In this document: in pieces, positions 18,573 through 27,197 of the stretch
How the letters are laid out: each line of letters begins with the position of its first letter
Position numbering within the stretch: the stretch's first letter is position 1
NCBI RefSeq assembly: GCF_002572525.1
Contig: NZ_PDBS01000001.1
Location: 1,116,001-1,180,000 of the forward strand
DNA length: 64,000 bases
Direction: 5' to 3'
DNA from: Natrinema sp. CBA1119
Lineage (GTDB): Archaea; Halobacteriota; Halobacteria; Halobacteriales; Natrialbaceae
Made by a program: the position numbers and the translations under genes
Notes under the pieces: model-generated
What the model saw: the letters and a program-made list of their open reading frames with translations, nothing else
What the model was told of the DNA's origin: nothing
The model's database searches: none

Positions 18573-18643
18573 GCGCCGGTGGTCCAGTGGTAGGACTCGA
18601 GCTTCCCAAGCTCGCGGCCCGGGTTCAATTCCCGGCCGGCGCA
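18573..18643 (+). tRNA. tRNA-Gly(CCC)
   Basis: 71-nt cloverleaf: acceptor GCGCCGG/CCGGCGC, anticodon stem CGAGC/GCTCG with loop TTCCCAA (anticodon CCC), T stem CCGGG/CCCGG with loop TTCAATT, discriminator A. No intron. It is flanked on the 5' side by two hairpin units that copy its 5' end and on the 3' side by a unit that copies its 3' end. Confidence 0.95.
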
Positions 18644-18683
18644 TCCCGTCGTAAGCAAACTGCGAGCGACTGGTGCGCCACGA

Positions 18684-18768
18684 GGGAATCGAATCACGCG
18701 AGACGGAGCCCGCACAGCGGAGCGAGCAGGAACGTCTCGCCATCGGGTTCAATTCCCGGCCGGCGCAT
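18684..18768 (+). repeat. tRNA-Gly 3'-end hairpin unit
   Basis: A 25-bp exact copy of the tRNA 3' end (18744-18768, matching 18620-18644) is preceded by an inverted partner of its T arm (GGGAATCGAA, 18684-18693; 9 of 10 pair). An inner perfect 8-bp stem lies between them (GCGAGACG 18698-18705 / CGTCTCGC 18733-18740). Same architecture as the units after tRNA-Ile. Confidence 0.75.
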
Positions 18769-18923
18769 TTCTCGAGCGATCGACAATCCGATAGCGCGCT
18801 CTCTGCTGATCGCTATTAGGAGGAAAGTCCCAACTGTCGGTGAACAGACCCACATGTGCCAGTTCGCACTGGCTCCGTAGATACGACCACCCGCAACGAC
18901 ACTAAAATGGGCTCAAAACCGGC

Positions 18924-19889
18924 TTACTCGTGAATTCCCATCGCTTCGATCTGCTCTTGATATCGGTTTCGGATCGTCACTTCGGTCACCTGCGCGACGT
19001 CGGAGACCTCGCGCTGGGTCTTCTTCTCGTTACAGAGCAGTGACGCGGCGTAGATCGCGGCGGCGGCGTAGCCCGTGGGCGATTTGCCCGATAGCAGCCC
19101 CTTCTCGGTCGTCGTATCGATGATCTCGTTGGCTTTCACCTGTACCTCTTCGGAGAGCTCGAGTTCGGAGCAAAAGCGCGGGACGTACTTCTTGGGGTTG
19201 ACCGGCTCCATCTCGAGGCCGAGTTCCTGGGCGACGTAGCGATAGGTGCGGCCGATCTCCTTGCGCTCGACCCGGGAGACGGCGGCGACCTCCTCGAGCG
19301 AGCGGGGGATGCCCTCCATGCGGCAGGCGGCGTAGAGGGTGCTGGTCGCGACACCCTCGATCGAGCGCCCGCGGATGAGGTCTTCGTCGAGCGCGCGCCG
19401 GTACATGACGCAGGCGACCTCGCGGACCGAGCGGGGGATGCCCAGCGAGGATGCCATCCGGTCGGTTTCCGAAAGCGCGAACTGGAGGTTTCGCTCGCCG
19501 GCGTCTTTGGTACGGATTCGTTCCTGCCACTTGCGCAGGCGGCGCATCTGGTTTCGCTTGTCAGAAGAAATCGAGCGGCCGTAGGCGTCCTGATTTTTCC
19601 AGTCGATCGAGGTTGTCAGCCCCTTGTCGTGCATCGTCTGGGTCGTCGGTGCGCCGACGCGGGACTTGTTCTGCCGTTCGGAGTGGTTGAACGCGCGCCA
19701 CTCCGGCCCGTGATCGATGTTCGTTCCTTCGACGATCAGGCCACACTGGTCGCAGACGAGTTCCCCTTGATCCTCGCTCTTGACGAGTGTCCCTCCGTTG
19801 CACTCGTCGCACACCCGCTCACGCTCCGGTTCCTGTTCTTTTTCTGTCGTTTCAGGTTCTCGTTCGCGTTGGCGGGGTGGGCTAGCCAT
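18924..19889 (-). CDS. tfb: Transcription initiation factor IIB (TFB)
   Basis: Recruits RNA polymerase to TBP-bound promoters. The N-terminal zinc ribbon is [10 protein letters not shown]...LVCDQCG (near residues 27-50). A B-reader-like stretch follows ([19 protein letters not shown]). Two cyclin folds occupy the rest; the first contains [19 protein letters not shown] and the second [17 protein letters not shown] charged, Arg/Glu-rich N-terminal tail ([18 protein letters not shown]) precedes the zinc ribbon. The frame is open further upstream to 19943, but the ATG at 19889 begins the usual MASPP start. 321 aa. Haloarchaea encode several TFBs; which paralogue this is cannot be told. Confidence 0.95.
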   Translation of the reverse strand: MASPPRQREREPETTEKEQEPERERVCDECNGGTLVKSEDQGELVCDQCGLIVEGTNIDHGPEWRAFNHSERQNKSRVGAPTTQTMHDKGLTTSIDWKNQDAYGRSISSDKRNQMRRLRKWQERIRTKDAGERNLQFALSETDRMASSLGIPRSVREVACVMYRRALDEDLIRGRSIEGVATSTLYAACRMEGIPRSLEEVAAVSRVERKEIGRTYRYVAQELGLEMEPVNPKKYVPRFCSELELSEEVQVKANEIIDTTTEKGLLSGKSPTGYAAAAIYAASLLCNEKKTQREVSDVAQVTEVTIRNRYQEQIEAMGIHE

Positions 19890-20050
19890 TTCGTGTAGAT
19901 AACGATGTTGCAACGACTTAAGGACTCGCCACCATAGAGTCACCCTCGAAGTCGGTCGATCAGGTTCCGTTTCGACGATAAATCGATATTACGCGCCGTT
20001 TCAGCCACGTTTTCGGGTTCAAATCCCTCGTTTCCGAACGGTGAGAGATT

Positions 20051-21544
20051 TCATAGGTAGCCAAACAGCGTTCCGACCAGTACCAGCAGCCACATCGCGG
20101 TGCCGACCAGCAGCATGTCGTTGAACTTCGAGTCCCGAGCCGCGCGTTTGGCCGCGCCGCCGGCGATCAGGCCGAGCGCGACGACGACGAGCATGCGCTG
20201 GACGACGACCTCGAGGGGGAGCGCGTCGACGCCGAGCATGCCGTAGTCGAGCCAGACCGCGACCGCGAGCGAGCCCGCGGCGACGACGGCGGCGTCGAGC
20301 CGGCGCGTGAGTCCGCGTGCGATCAGGTAGGTCGTCGCCGGAATGCCGACGCCGATCACCGGATAGAGCAGCGCGGCGATCTGATGGGGCGTGAGGAACT
20401 CGGCGCGGTGCTCGAGGAAGATGCCGCCCGCCCGGACGCCGAGGTAGAGCGCGACGATGGCGATGACGAGGAGGAGATGGCCGACCTCGACGCGGTCGTA
20501 GGCGGCGGCGATCCGCCGGCGGTCGATGTCGGTCAGATGATCGTCGATGGCGTCGGGCGTCCGTTGACGGACCTGTTCGGCGGACCGGCCGGCGTCACTC
20601 GCAGCGTCGGCGGCATGCCTGCGGGACCGTATGCCGACCAGCGTGGGGATGACGAGCAATCCGGCGAGTTCGACGAGGGTAGCCCAGCCGTCTGCATCGG
20701 AAGAGTTGCCGTTATCGAGGTAGATGCGGCTGACGTCCTCCTGAACGTCTACTTGGGGGTGAGCCATGAAGTTGGACTCGACTTTTCGCTGGGCGGACTG
20801 GGACCCGTGGACGCGGTGTTGCAACGTGAACCAGTCGAAGTGTTCGGAGTGCGTCTGCATGGCGACCCAGTCGTCGTCCTCGTTGGGGCTCTCGTAGAGC
20901 CGGATGTGATATCGCTGTCCGTAGTAATCGCCGTCCTCGAGCTGGAGCGTCTCGGTCGTCCAGTAGCCGCTCTCGTTCGAGCCGGGATCGACGTAGGCGT
21001 AGCGGACGCCGCCGTCGGCCTCGCCCCAGTTGAGAGAGGGGATTCGTCCGCGCCGTTCGTCCGCTGGCGGTTCGTCTGCGGTCGTGTTGTTGGCCGAATC
21101 GTTCGTCGCGTTGGCGGTTGTATTGGTGGCCGAATCGGTCGTCGCGTTGGCGGCCGAATCGGTCTCGGCCTGCGTTTCGTTCTCGGAGACGTTTTCATCA
21201 CCGGTCAGTGCGTACGTGTCCGGCACCGCCTCTTCCTCCGATTCGTTGATTTCCGACCAGTCGCCGCCGCCCGGTTCGGTCAGTATTCGTTCGATATCGT
21301 CGACATCACCGCGGACGATCACGTTGATCGGACTGCGTTTCTGGAACCCCTCCCGCGGACTGAGATACTCCCAGAACCCGCTCTCGGAGTCATCGAACGA
21401 AACGACGTCGGGAGTCGGCTTCTCCGGGGCCGGATCCTCAGCCGTGAACTGGCCGGTCGACAGCGACAGCAACATCGAGGGACCGCCGACGAGCACGAAC
21501 GCAAGGGCGAGTAACACGGCCGCGATCACGAGCGATCGACGCAT
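20051..21544 (-). CDS. Membrane-anchored surface protein with large extracellular domain and C-terminal membrane block
   Basis: About 497 aa, unknown function. Residues 1-25 are a signal/anchor helix (SLVIAAVLLALAFVLVGGPS). Residues 30-290 are predicted outside the cell and include an Asn/Thr-rich repeat with many N-glycosylation sequons near 125-170. The C-terminal 200 residues contain about five or six hydrophobic segments. A single hydrophobic segment near 290 precedes a short cytoplasmic part (RSRRHAADAASDAG). The start ATG at 21544 puts the signal helix at the N terminus. The opposite-strand frame in the same place is a GC-driven shadow. Confidence 0.7.
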   Translation of the reverse strand: MRRSLVIAAVLLALAFVLVGGPSMLLSLSTGQFTAEDPAPEKPTPDVVSFDDSESGFWEYLSPREGFQKRSPINVIVRGDVDDIERILTEPGGGDWSEINESEEEAVPDTYALTGDENVSENETQAETDSAANATTDSATNTTANATNDSANNTTADEPPADERRGRIPSLNWGEADGGVRYAYVDPGSNESGYWTTETLQLEDGDYYGQRYHIRLYESPNEDDDWVAMQTHSEHFDWFTLQHRVHGSQSAQRKVESNFMAHPQVDVQEDVSRIYLDNGNSSDADGWATLVELAGLLVIPTLVGIRSRRHAADAASDAGRSAEQVRQRTPDAIDDHLTDIDRRRIAAAYDRVEVGHLLLVIAIVALYLGVRAGGIFLEHRAEFLTPHQIAALLYPVIGVGIPATTYLIARGLTRRLDAAVVAAGSLAVAVWLDYGMLGVDALPLEVVVQRMLVVVALGLIAGGAAKRAARDSKFNDMLLVGTAMWLLVLVGTLFGYL

Positions 21545-21701
21545 TTCGTGGGTACTAGCCACGGGACCCATATCAAACCGTATGTGATTGATCCGATGGG
21601 TGACGGGGAGCGTCCGTTCCAGTCGAATCAGCCGTGCTCGAGGGACATGACAGGGGACTCAGGGTCCGCCGTCCGGTCTGTTGTGCGTGTCCGTGCCAAA
21701 A

Positions 21702-22136
21702 TCAGGTGTCGACGGTGGGACCGACGGTAGTAACGGGGACCGAGGCCTCGCGGACGACGCGCTGTGAGACGCTCCCGACGACGTTCTGTTCGTACTCGTC
21801 GCCGCTGGTTCCCATCACGATCAGATCGACGTCAGTGGCTGCGGCGTAGTCGACGATGCACTCCGCCGGATTGCCCGTATCGACCGCCGTCTCCGTCTCG
21901 ACGTCACTCGCCGTGGCCCGCGTCACGGCGTCGTCGATCGCTTCGCGGGCCGTCGCCTCGAGGTCCTCGCGGACGTGTGTGACGCGCTCGTCGTCGAGGA
22001 CGAGAAAGGCGCGGTCGTCGACGACCGAGAGGACGTGTAGGGTCGCGTTTCTCGTGGCCGCGACATCGATCGCGTGCGCCGCAACGGTCGCCGCGTGGTC
22101 GCTGCCGTCGGTGGGGAACAAAATCGTCTCGTACAT
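21702..22136 (-). CDS. Universal stress protein, UspA family
   Basis: 144-aa nucleotide-binding alpha/beta protein of the stress-response family. Opens MYETILFPTDGSDHAATVAA and ends with the ATP-binding type loop DLIVMGTSGDEYEQNVVGSV followed by SQRVVREASVPVTTV. This matches the G-2x-G-9x-G(S/T) pattern closely enough to suggest ATP binding. The ATG at 22136 was chosen over longer frames because it matches the family N terminus. Monocistronic between a surface protein and a small membrane protein. Confidence 0.93.
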   Translation of the reverse strand: MYETILFPTDGSDHAATVAAHAIDVAATRNATLHVLSVVDDRAFLVLDDERVTHVREDLEATAREAIDDAVTRATASDVETETAVDTGNPAECIVDYAAATDVDLIVMGTSGDEYEQNVVGSVSQRVVREASVPVTTVGPTVDT

Positions 22137-22220
22137 CGATCTCTGCGCTAGCCTCTCGCGCGGACGGAAAAAGGGGTTTCCCTCCCTCCTCAATGGCGGG
22201 AACGACAGGTTAGACGCCGG

Positions 22221-22583
22221 CTAAACGCCGGGGATACCAAGCACGTCGGGCGTGACGAGTCCGACCACCGCAAACAGGTAGACGATTCCGACCGCGACGA
22301 TCCAGGCGACGAACCCGATCGCGACGGCGGAGCCCCAGCCGCCGGGGTAGCGCCAGTTGATGACGCCGACCCAGACGATCAACATCAACAGGATACCCAG
22401 AAGGGGAATCCAGCCGACGAAGAAGCTCGTAACGGCCCACGCGACCGCGCCGATCAGCGCCGTCACTGCCGCGTTCACGAAGCTCGCATCCCTGTCTAAC
22501 ACTAGCCGTGCGCCCGCGAGAATACCGATCGTTCCCACGAGCAAGCTCAGCACGAAGATCAGGATTGAGTCCGCGGCAGCCAT
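22221..22583 (-). CDS. Small four-helix membrane protein
   Basis: 120 aa, haloarchaeal type, unknown function. Hydrophobic segments near residues 5-25, 35-55, 58-75 and 88-115. An RYPGGWGSA loop precedes the last segments. Divided by 1 nt from the upstream amphi-Trp gene on the same strand (that gene's stop is at 22585), so the two are co-transcribed. Confidence 0.75.
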   Translation of the reverse strand: MAAADSILIFVLSLLVGTIGILAGARLVLDRDASFVNAAVTALIGAVAWAVTSFFVGWIPLLGILLMLIVWVGVINWRYPGGWGSAVAIGFVAWIVAVGIVYLFAVVGLVTPDVLGIPGV

Positions 22584-22584
22584 A

Positions 22585-22824
22585 CTATGGTTTCCAGCTG
22601 AGTTCGATCTCGACCGTCTCACGATTCCCTCGGAGCATCGACGATCGTTCGACCACTTCGACCGAGAGGTCGATGTTCTGTGGTGGGTCGAGCGACACGT
22701 TCTTGTTCCCGACGGGGATGGTGACCTCCTCGTCGCTCCGCTCGAACTCCGCTGCGAGGTCCGTGAAGTACGCGGCGAGTTCCTCTCGCGGCAGTGTTTC
22801 GTCGGCGGTCGTCCGTTGGGCCAT
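22585..22824 (-). CDS. Amphi-Trp domain protein
   Basis: 79 aa. Opens AQRTTADETLPREELAAYFT and continues with EEVTIPVGNKNVSLDPPQNI and a terminal VEIELSWKP. The pattern of one amphipathic helix then strands, ending in a Trp, is the amphi-Trp domain common in haloarchaea. Function unknown. First gene of a two-gene unit with the membrane protein that follows. The ATG at 22824 is favoured over longer in-frame starts. Confidence 0.85.
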   Translation of the reverse strand: MAQRTTADETLPREELAAYFTDLAAEFERSDEEVTIPVGNKNVSLDPPQNIDLSVEVVERSSMLRGNRETVEIELSWKP

Positions 22825-23035
22825 GCGCCAATATGCCGGTCGTGCCCGCAAAAGTATGGGCAGCGAACGACGTCCTAACTCGCTGTTACCGGCTCGACCG
22901 CCGCTGTAACGGGTCACTGATATAGTAGCCACTGAAACGATTCACACGCTGATCGGACAGCTGGCGGTCGATCAGGCGTGCAATGACGTTCAGGGGCTAC
23001 TATAGCACTTCGAGAAACCGGCACCGAATCGGCCG

Positions 23036-24100
23036 CTAGAACAGGTTCGCCTGCTGATAGACCGATATCCCCTCGCTCGTGATCTCGTACGGCTTCTTCT
23101 CTCGGGAGTGGTTCGCATCGCGGATCTTCTGGATCTCGATCGCCATTCGCGTCTCGCGGAAGTCGTCCGGTCTGATGTACTGCAGGACGAAGACGGCGTC
23201 CGTGAGATACTCGACGATCCCGTACCGCGAGGCGTAGGCGGTCTCCGAGGACGCCTCGCTGGTCAACAACGCGGTGACCCCCGCCCCCTTCAAGCTTCGG
23301 GCGAAATCGTAGATTTCGTTGCGGCGTTTCGCCCGGTCCTCGTACATCATCTCGAGCAAGGAGACCGAATCCAGAACGAGCCGCGAGGCGTCGAACTCCT
23401 CGACGAGCGCGGGGAGTTCGTTGCGGATCGACGCCAGGCTGTTGGCCATCTCGATGGGATCGACGTCGACCACGGCGAGCTGGCCGTCGGCGACGTACTC
23501 GTCGAAGGCGTACCCCTTTTCGGTCGCACTGTTGATGACCCGATCGCGGCTCTCCTCCAACGTAATGAATACCGCTCGTTCGTCCCGCTCGAGGGCATGG
23601 GTGATAAACTGGAGTCCGAAGGTCGTCTTCCCGGTCCCGGCACCGCCCATCGCGACGAGGAGCGAGCGCTCGGGAACGCCGCCCTGAATCATTTGATCGA
23701 GCCCGTCGATACCGAGGTCGATTCGAGGGAGTTCTGAATCGAGCTCCTCGTCGAAGTCCGGTTCGTCGCTTCCCAGGACGAAGTCGAGATCATCGAATCC
23801 CTCGAGATCGGCCGCCGAATCGCCGTCGTCACCGACGGCGGCCGGCTCCGACGCCTCGATGTCCTGTAACGCCGAGCCGAAGTCCTCCTCGAACAGGGAG
23901 TCGCCGTCCGCCGCGTCGTCAGTCCCTGAGCGCTGATCCCGGGCCGAATCGTCGTCGAGACGATCGTCGACATCCTGCTCCGACTCGGATCGATCGTCGT
24001 CGTCCTCGAGATCGTCGACATCCTGCTCCGACTCGGATCGATCGCCGTCGTCCTCGTCCTCGAGTGCCCGGTCGAACCAGTCGGTGACATCGTCACTCAC
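23036..24100 (-). CDS. RecA-superfamily ATPase of the KaiC/GvpD/RAD55 type with acidic N-terminal repeat
   Basis: The C-terminal 230 residues are a KaiC-like ATPase: IDGLDQMIQGGVPERSLLVA, Walker A GGAGTGKTTFG, catalytic FITLEES, and Walker B-type ASRLVLDSVSLLEMM. The first 100 residues are extremely acidic and contain a duplicated 16-residue unit (DRSESEQDVDDLEDDD and a close copy) that reflects a 48-bp tandem duplication at 23962-24044. Such single-domain KaiC proteins in haloarchaea are thought to act in signalling, often with bacterio-opsin-like regulators; no partner is adjacent. GTG at 24100 (MSDDVTDWF) is preferred to the upstream TTG at 24157. Confidence 0.85.
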   Translation of the reverse strand: MSDDVTDWFDRALEDEDDGDRSESEQDVDDLEDDDDRSESEQDVDDRLDDDSARDQRSGTDDAADGDSLFEEDFGSALQDIEASEPAAVGDDGDSAADLEGFDDLDFVLGSDEPDFDEELDSELPRIDLGIDGLDQMIQGGVPERSLLVAMGGAGTGKTTFGLQFITHALERDERAVFITLEESRDRVINSATEKGYAFDEYVADGQLAVVDVDPIEMANSLASIRNELPALVEEFDASRLVLDSVSLLEMMYEDRAKRRNEIYDFARSLKGAGVTALLTSEASSETAYASRYGIVEYLTDAVFVLQYIRPDDFRETRMAIEIQKIRDANHSREKKPYEITSEGISVYQQANLF

Positions 24101-24344
24101 GGCGACCACCTGCGGGCCGTCGCCGGAACCAGCAGGGGCGGCCGACAGAAATCGCAAACTGGCCGACCGCTGGGATCGACGGCGACGCGACGGGGGTACT
24201 CGAGTAGACAGCTGCCATACTGGACACTGCGACGTGGTCGTCGCGGGCGTTCACGTGACCGGATTCGTTCCACCCGGATTAAGCTTGTTGCCGCCGACGG
24301 GAACAAGCGTGGCTTTTTGACGACGGGGGGGCTAGCCGCGGACG

Positions 24345-25181
24345 ATGGACGTCGACGTCGGAATCGTCGCCCAACGCGACAACGAGCGTGCACAGGACCT
24401 CGCCGCGAGTCTCGTCGACGCCCTCGAGGGGGCGGGCGCGAGCGCCGTCGTCGACGAGGCAACCGGCGGGGCGATCGCGGCGACCGCCGTCCCGGTCGCC
24501 GCGATGGCGAGTCGCGATCTCGTCGTGAGCATCGGCGGCGACGGAACGTTGCTGTTCGTCGCGCGCGAGGTCAGCCCCGCGCCGATCCTCGGGATCAACC
24601 TCGGCGAAGTCGGCTTTCTCAACGCCGTCGCCCCCGCTGACTCGCTCGAGGTTGTCACCGCGCTCGTCGCCGAACTCGAGGAGACGGGCACCGTCGAGGG
24701 CCGCGAACTGGCGCGGCTGCAGGCGACCGGCGTCGACGAGGACTGGACGCTCGAACCCGCGCTCAACGAAGTCGTCGTTCACGGCCCTCGACGGGGCCAC
24801 GGCGGCGGGGCAACCATCGAAATCACCGTCGACGGCCAGCGCTACACCGAGAGCCACGCGGACGGCGTCCTCGTGGCCACGCCGACGGGCTCGACCGCCT
24901 ACAACCTCAGCGAGGGCGGTCCGCTGGTTCACCCGTCGGCCGACGCGCTCGTCGTCACGCAGATGGCCGCGACCGAGTCGATGCCGCCGCTAGTCGTCGA
25001 ACCGGATACCGAACTAACACTCACCGTCTCCGGAACCGAGACGGCCTACGCGATCAGCGACGGGCGCAACCGACGGCACCTCGAGCCGCCCGCGACGGTA
25101 TCGGTCTCGCTGGCCGACGAGTTCGTGACGCTCGTCGGCCCGCAGGCGAACTTTTTCGACGGGCTCGACAAACTCGAGTAG
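24345..25181 (+). CDS. nadK: NAD kinase
   Basis: Phosphorylates NAD+ to NADP+ using ATP. Motifs in order: LVVSIGGDGTLLFVAREV (GGDG, near 65), ILGINLGEVGFLNAV, ALNEVVVHGPRRG (the NE/D motif, near 145), and ADGVLVATPTGSTAYNLSEG (near 170). 278 aa, normal. Ends 2 nt before the convergent thioredoxin-fold gene. With nadE 6 kb away the NAD branch is complete here but not operonic. Confidence 0.95.
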   Translation: MDVDVGIVAQRDNERAQDLAASLVDALEGAGASAVVDEATGGAIAATAVPVAAMASRDLVVSIGGDGTLLFVAREVSPAPILGINLGEVGFLNAVAPADSLEVVTALVAELEETGTVEGRELARLQATGVDEDWTLEPALNEVVVHGPRRGHGGGATIEITVDGQRYTESHADGVLVATPTGSTAYNLSEGGPLVHPSADALVVTQMAATESMPPLVVEPDTELTLTVSGTETAYAISDGRNRRHLEPPATVSVSLADEFVTLVGPQANFFDGLDKLE

Positions 25182-25183
25182 TC

Positions 25184-25837
25184 CTACTGCTCGCCCTCGA
25201 CGAGCCGCTCGAGGTGTTCCGGCGGCACCGAGCCGCGGGCGGCGCGGCCGTCCGAAACGAACGTCGGCACGCCGGTGATTCCTTGCTGTTGAGCCTCGGC
25301 GAACCGATCCTCGAGCTCTGCGCGGAGACTCTCATCTGCGACGGCGTCGCGGATCTCGTCGGCCGGCAGATCGGCGTCTTCGGCGAGGTCGGCCAGGACG
25401 TCGACGTCGCCGATGTCGCGGCCGTCCTGCCACAGCGCCGTGTAGATCGATTCGTCGAACGCCGGCCACTGGCCGGGGTACTCCTGCTTGACGTACCAGG
25501 AGGCGACCTGCGCGTCGAACGAGTCGATATCGGTCGCCATCACCTGGGCCATTTCGACGCCGTACTCCTCCTGCAGCCGGCGAACGTTCTGTTTCGCCTG
25601 CTCGAAGTACTCGTCGTCCTTACCGTCGTCAGCGTCCTGATCGATCGAACCGTCCGGGTTCCGCTTCCCCCGTCGCAGGTCGAAGGGATGCCACTCGACG
25701 TTCAGTGGCTCGTCGCGGCCCTCGCGGTACTGCGCGAGCGAGCGGGTCCCCAGATAACAGAACGGACAGACGTAGTCGGCGTATATCGTGAGTCGATCCG
25801 CGGTCTCCGGCGTCGATCCGGTATCAGCGTCAGCCAT
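25184..25837 (-). CDS. DsbA/FrnE-family thioredoxin-fold oxidoreductase
   Basis: 217 aa. The N-terminal YADYVCPFCYLGTRSL holds a CPFC active site near residue 23, with the long helical insertion of FrnE proteins and a cis-Pro loop GITGVPTFV near 193. Likely a cytosolic dithiol oxidoreductase or isomerase, as there is no signal peptide. Substrate unknown. Confidence 0.92.
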   Translation of the reverse strand: MADADTGSTPETADRLTIYADYVCPFCYLGTRSLAQYREGRDEPLNVEWHPFDLRRGKRNPDGSIDQDADDGKDDEYFEQAKQNVRRLQEEYGVEMAQVMATDIDSFDAQVASWYVKQEYPGQWPAFDESIYTALWQDGRDIGDVDVLADLAEDADLPADEIRDAVADESLRAELEDRFAEAQQQGITGVPTFVSDGRAARGSVPPEHLERLVEGEQ

Positions 25838-26014
25838 AGCGCTGCTAGGCGGTCACCACGGAAAAGTCGCGGGTCACCGGCAGTCGGCCGGAGACGGCTC
25901 GAGACGCGGGGGAGGCGGCTCGAGCGGCGGTGGAAGTGGCTCGGGACTGGGTGACGACGGGCCAGTGAGAGGCGGCTGCGGCGTAGCGCCGGTCCGAGTC
26001 GATAGCCCAGCCCG

Positions 26015-26785
26015 TTAGCTCTCCGATCCGGAGGCGGCCGCGTCGGCGGCGTTCGTCTCGGCGTCCGTCGCGTCCGGCAGGTTCGGGTCCCGGTACGGGT
26101 TGCGGCCGTAGGCCGGGAGCTCGTCCTCGAGTTGCGATTTCAGCACGCGGCGGAGCCGGTTCAGACTCGTCGTGTCCAGTCCGTAGTCGGCCGCGAGGCG
26201 CTTGAACGATTCCTCGTCGGTGATATCGTGGGCGCGGTACTCGGCGAACAGTTCCTCCATCCGGTCGGCGGAAAGCGTCTGGGCGTCGATCTCGTCCAGC
26301 CCGAAGTACTGCTGGCGGTCGACGTCGACGACGTGGCGGATCGCCACCAGCGCCACCTTCTCGATCGCTCGCTGGCTGCCGAACTCGGTGAGGTCGATCT
26401 CGTCCATGACGCCGAGTGCCAGGTCGCGCTGCCACGGCGTCACATCGAGGGCGTTACACAGCGCCTGGGTGGTTCGCAGCCGATCGAGGTGGTGGGCGCG
26501 CTCGCTGTAGCCCGGCGTCGCCGCGTGCTGTTCGTCGTGGAGGCGTCGCACGCTCTCGGAGAGGTCCGCGTCGGGGGAGTCGGCGCGGCCGATGACCGTC
26601 GCGCTCGGCGTGACGACGCCCCACTGGCGGACCGTCGAATCTCGCTGGACGTCCGCCCGGGAGAGCGACCCGGAACCGGGCCGGGTCTCGAGGCGGCGCT
26701 CGGGGTCGGGATCGGACTCGACGCCGTCCGCGACCGCCGCGGCTCGCTCGGAATCTGGACCGGGGTCGGCACCGTCGTCTTGCAT
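26015..26785 (-). CDS. Haloarchaeal RNA polymerase subunit epsilon-type protein
   Basis: 256 aa. The central part (TVRQWGVVTPSATVIGRADS, then SESVRRLHDEQHAATPGYSE and TTQALCNALDVTPWQRDLAL) matches what I know of the haloarchaeal protein annotated as RNA polymerase subunit epsilon. Cyclin-like helices occupy 95-180. The N- and C-terminal tails are acidic and Ala-rich, probably flexible. It is preceded by two tandem copies of a promoter-like 38-nt element at 26951 and 27123 pointing at it. Family recognition is from memory; a role in the polymerase is family annotation and not seen in sequence. Confidence 0.65.
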   Translation of the reverse strand: MQDDGADPGPDSERAAAVADGVESDPDPERRLETRPGSGSLSRADVQRDSTVRQWGVVTPSATVIGRADSPDADLSESVRRLHDEQHAATPGYSERAHHLDRLRTTQALCNALDVTPWQRDLALGVMDEIDLTEFGSQRAIEKVALVAIRHVVDVDRQQYFGLDEIDAQTLSADRMEELFAEYRAHDITDEESFKRLAADYGLDTTSLNRLRRVLKSQLEDELPAYGRNPYRDPNLPDATDAETNAADAAASGSES

Positions 26786-26950
26786 CGTCTGTCGCTCGGA
26801 GAGGGAGAGTGAAAAAGGCTCGCTCCGTGTAGTGGACGATTACCCGGACTAACAACTGTACTAACAGGTATCGGGCGATAGCAGCGGCGCTCGAGTGATG
26901 TCGATCGCTGCCGCTCCGCTCTCGAGTGAGTGGGTCCGCGAAAATCCCTT

Positions 26951-26989
26951 CGTAGCTCTACCTTATGACCAGAGGCACGTAAAGAACGA
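26951..26989 (-). promoter_or_regulatory. Promoter-like element, copy 1
   Basis: Read on the minus strand: TTCTTTACGTG then CTCTGGTCATAAGGTAGAGC. The TTTACGT box would be a TATA box, and the conserved CTCTGGTCA lies 4 nt after it. It points to the epsilon-type gene, 166 bp away. Confidence 0.5.
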
Positions 26990-27122
26990 CTGCTCGAGGT
27001 GGGGCCGAACAGCGAGCATCGCAAGGCGGGGACGACGACGGCGAGCATCGGCGAGCGACCGACAGCCCGAGCCGTCGCTGTTCGGGAAGGGTGTCTCGGC
27101 AGAACCGGGGCGTCTCTCCCGT

Positions 27123-27159
27123 CGTATCTTTACCTTGTGACCAGAGACACTTAAACGAG
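27123..27159 (-). promoter_or_regulatory. Promoter-like element, copy 2
   Basis: Minus strand: CGTTTAAGTG then TCTCTGGTCACAAGGTAAAG. Same arrangement and orientation as copy 1, 172 bp further upstream of the epsilon-type gene and just past the stop of the nucleotidyltransferase gene. Confidence 0.5.
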
Positions 27160-27197
27160 ATTGCGGTCGGGACGCGACTGTCGGGACGCAACTCGAG

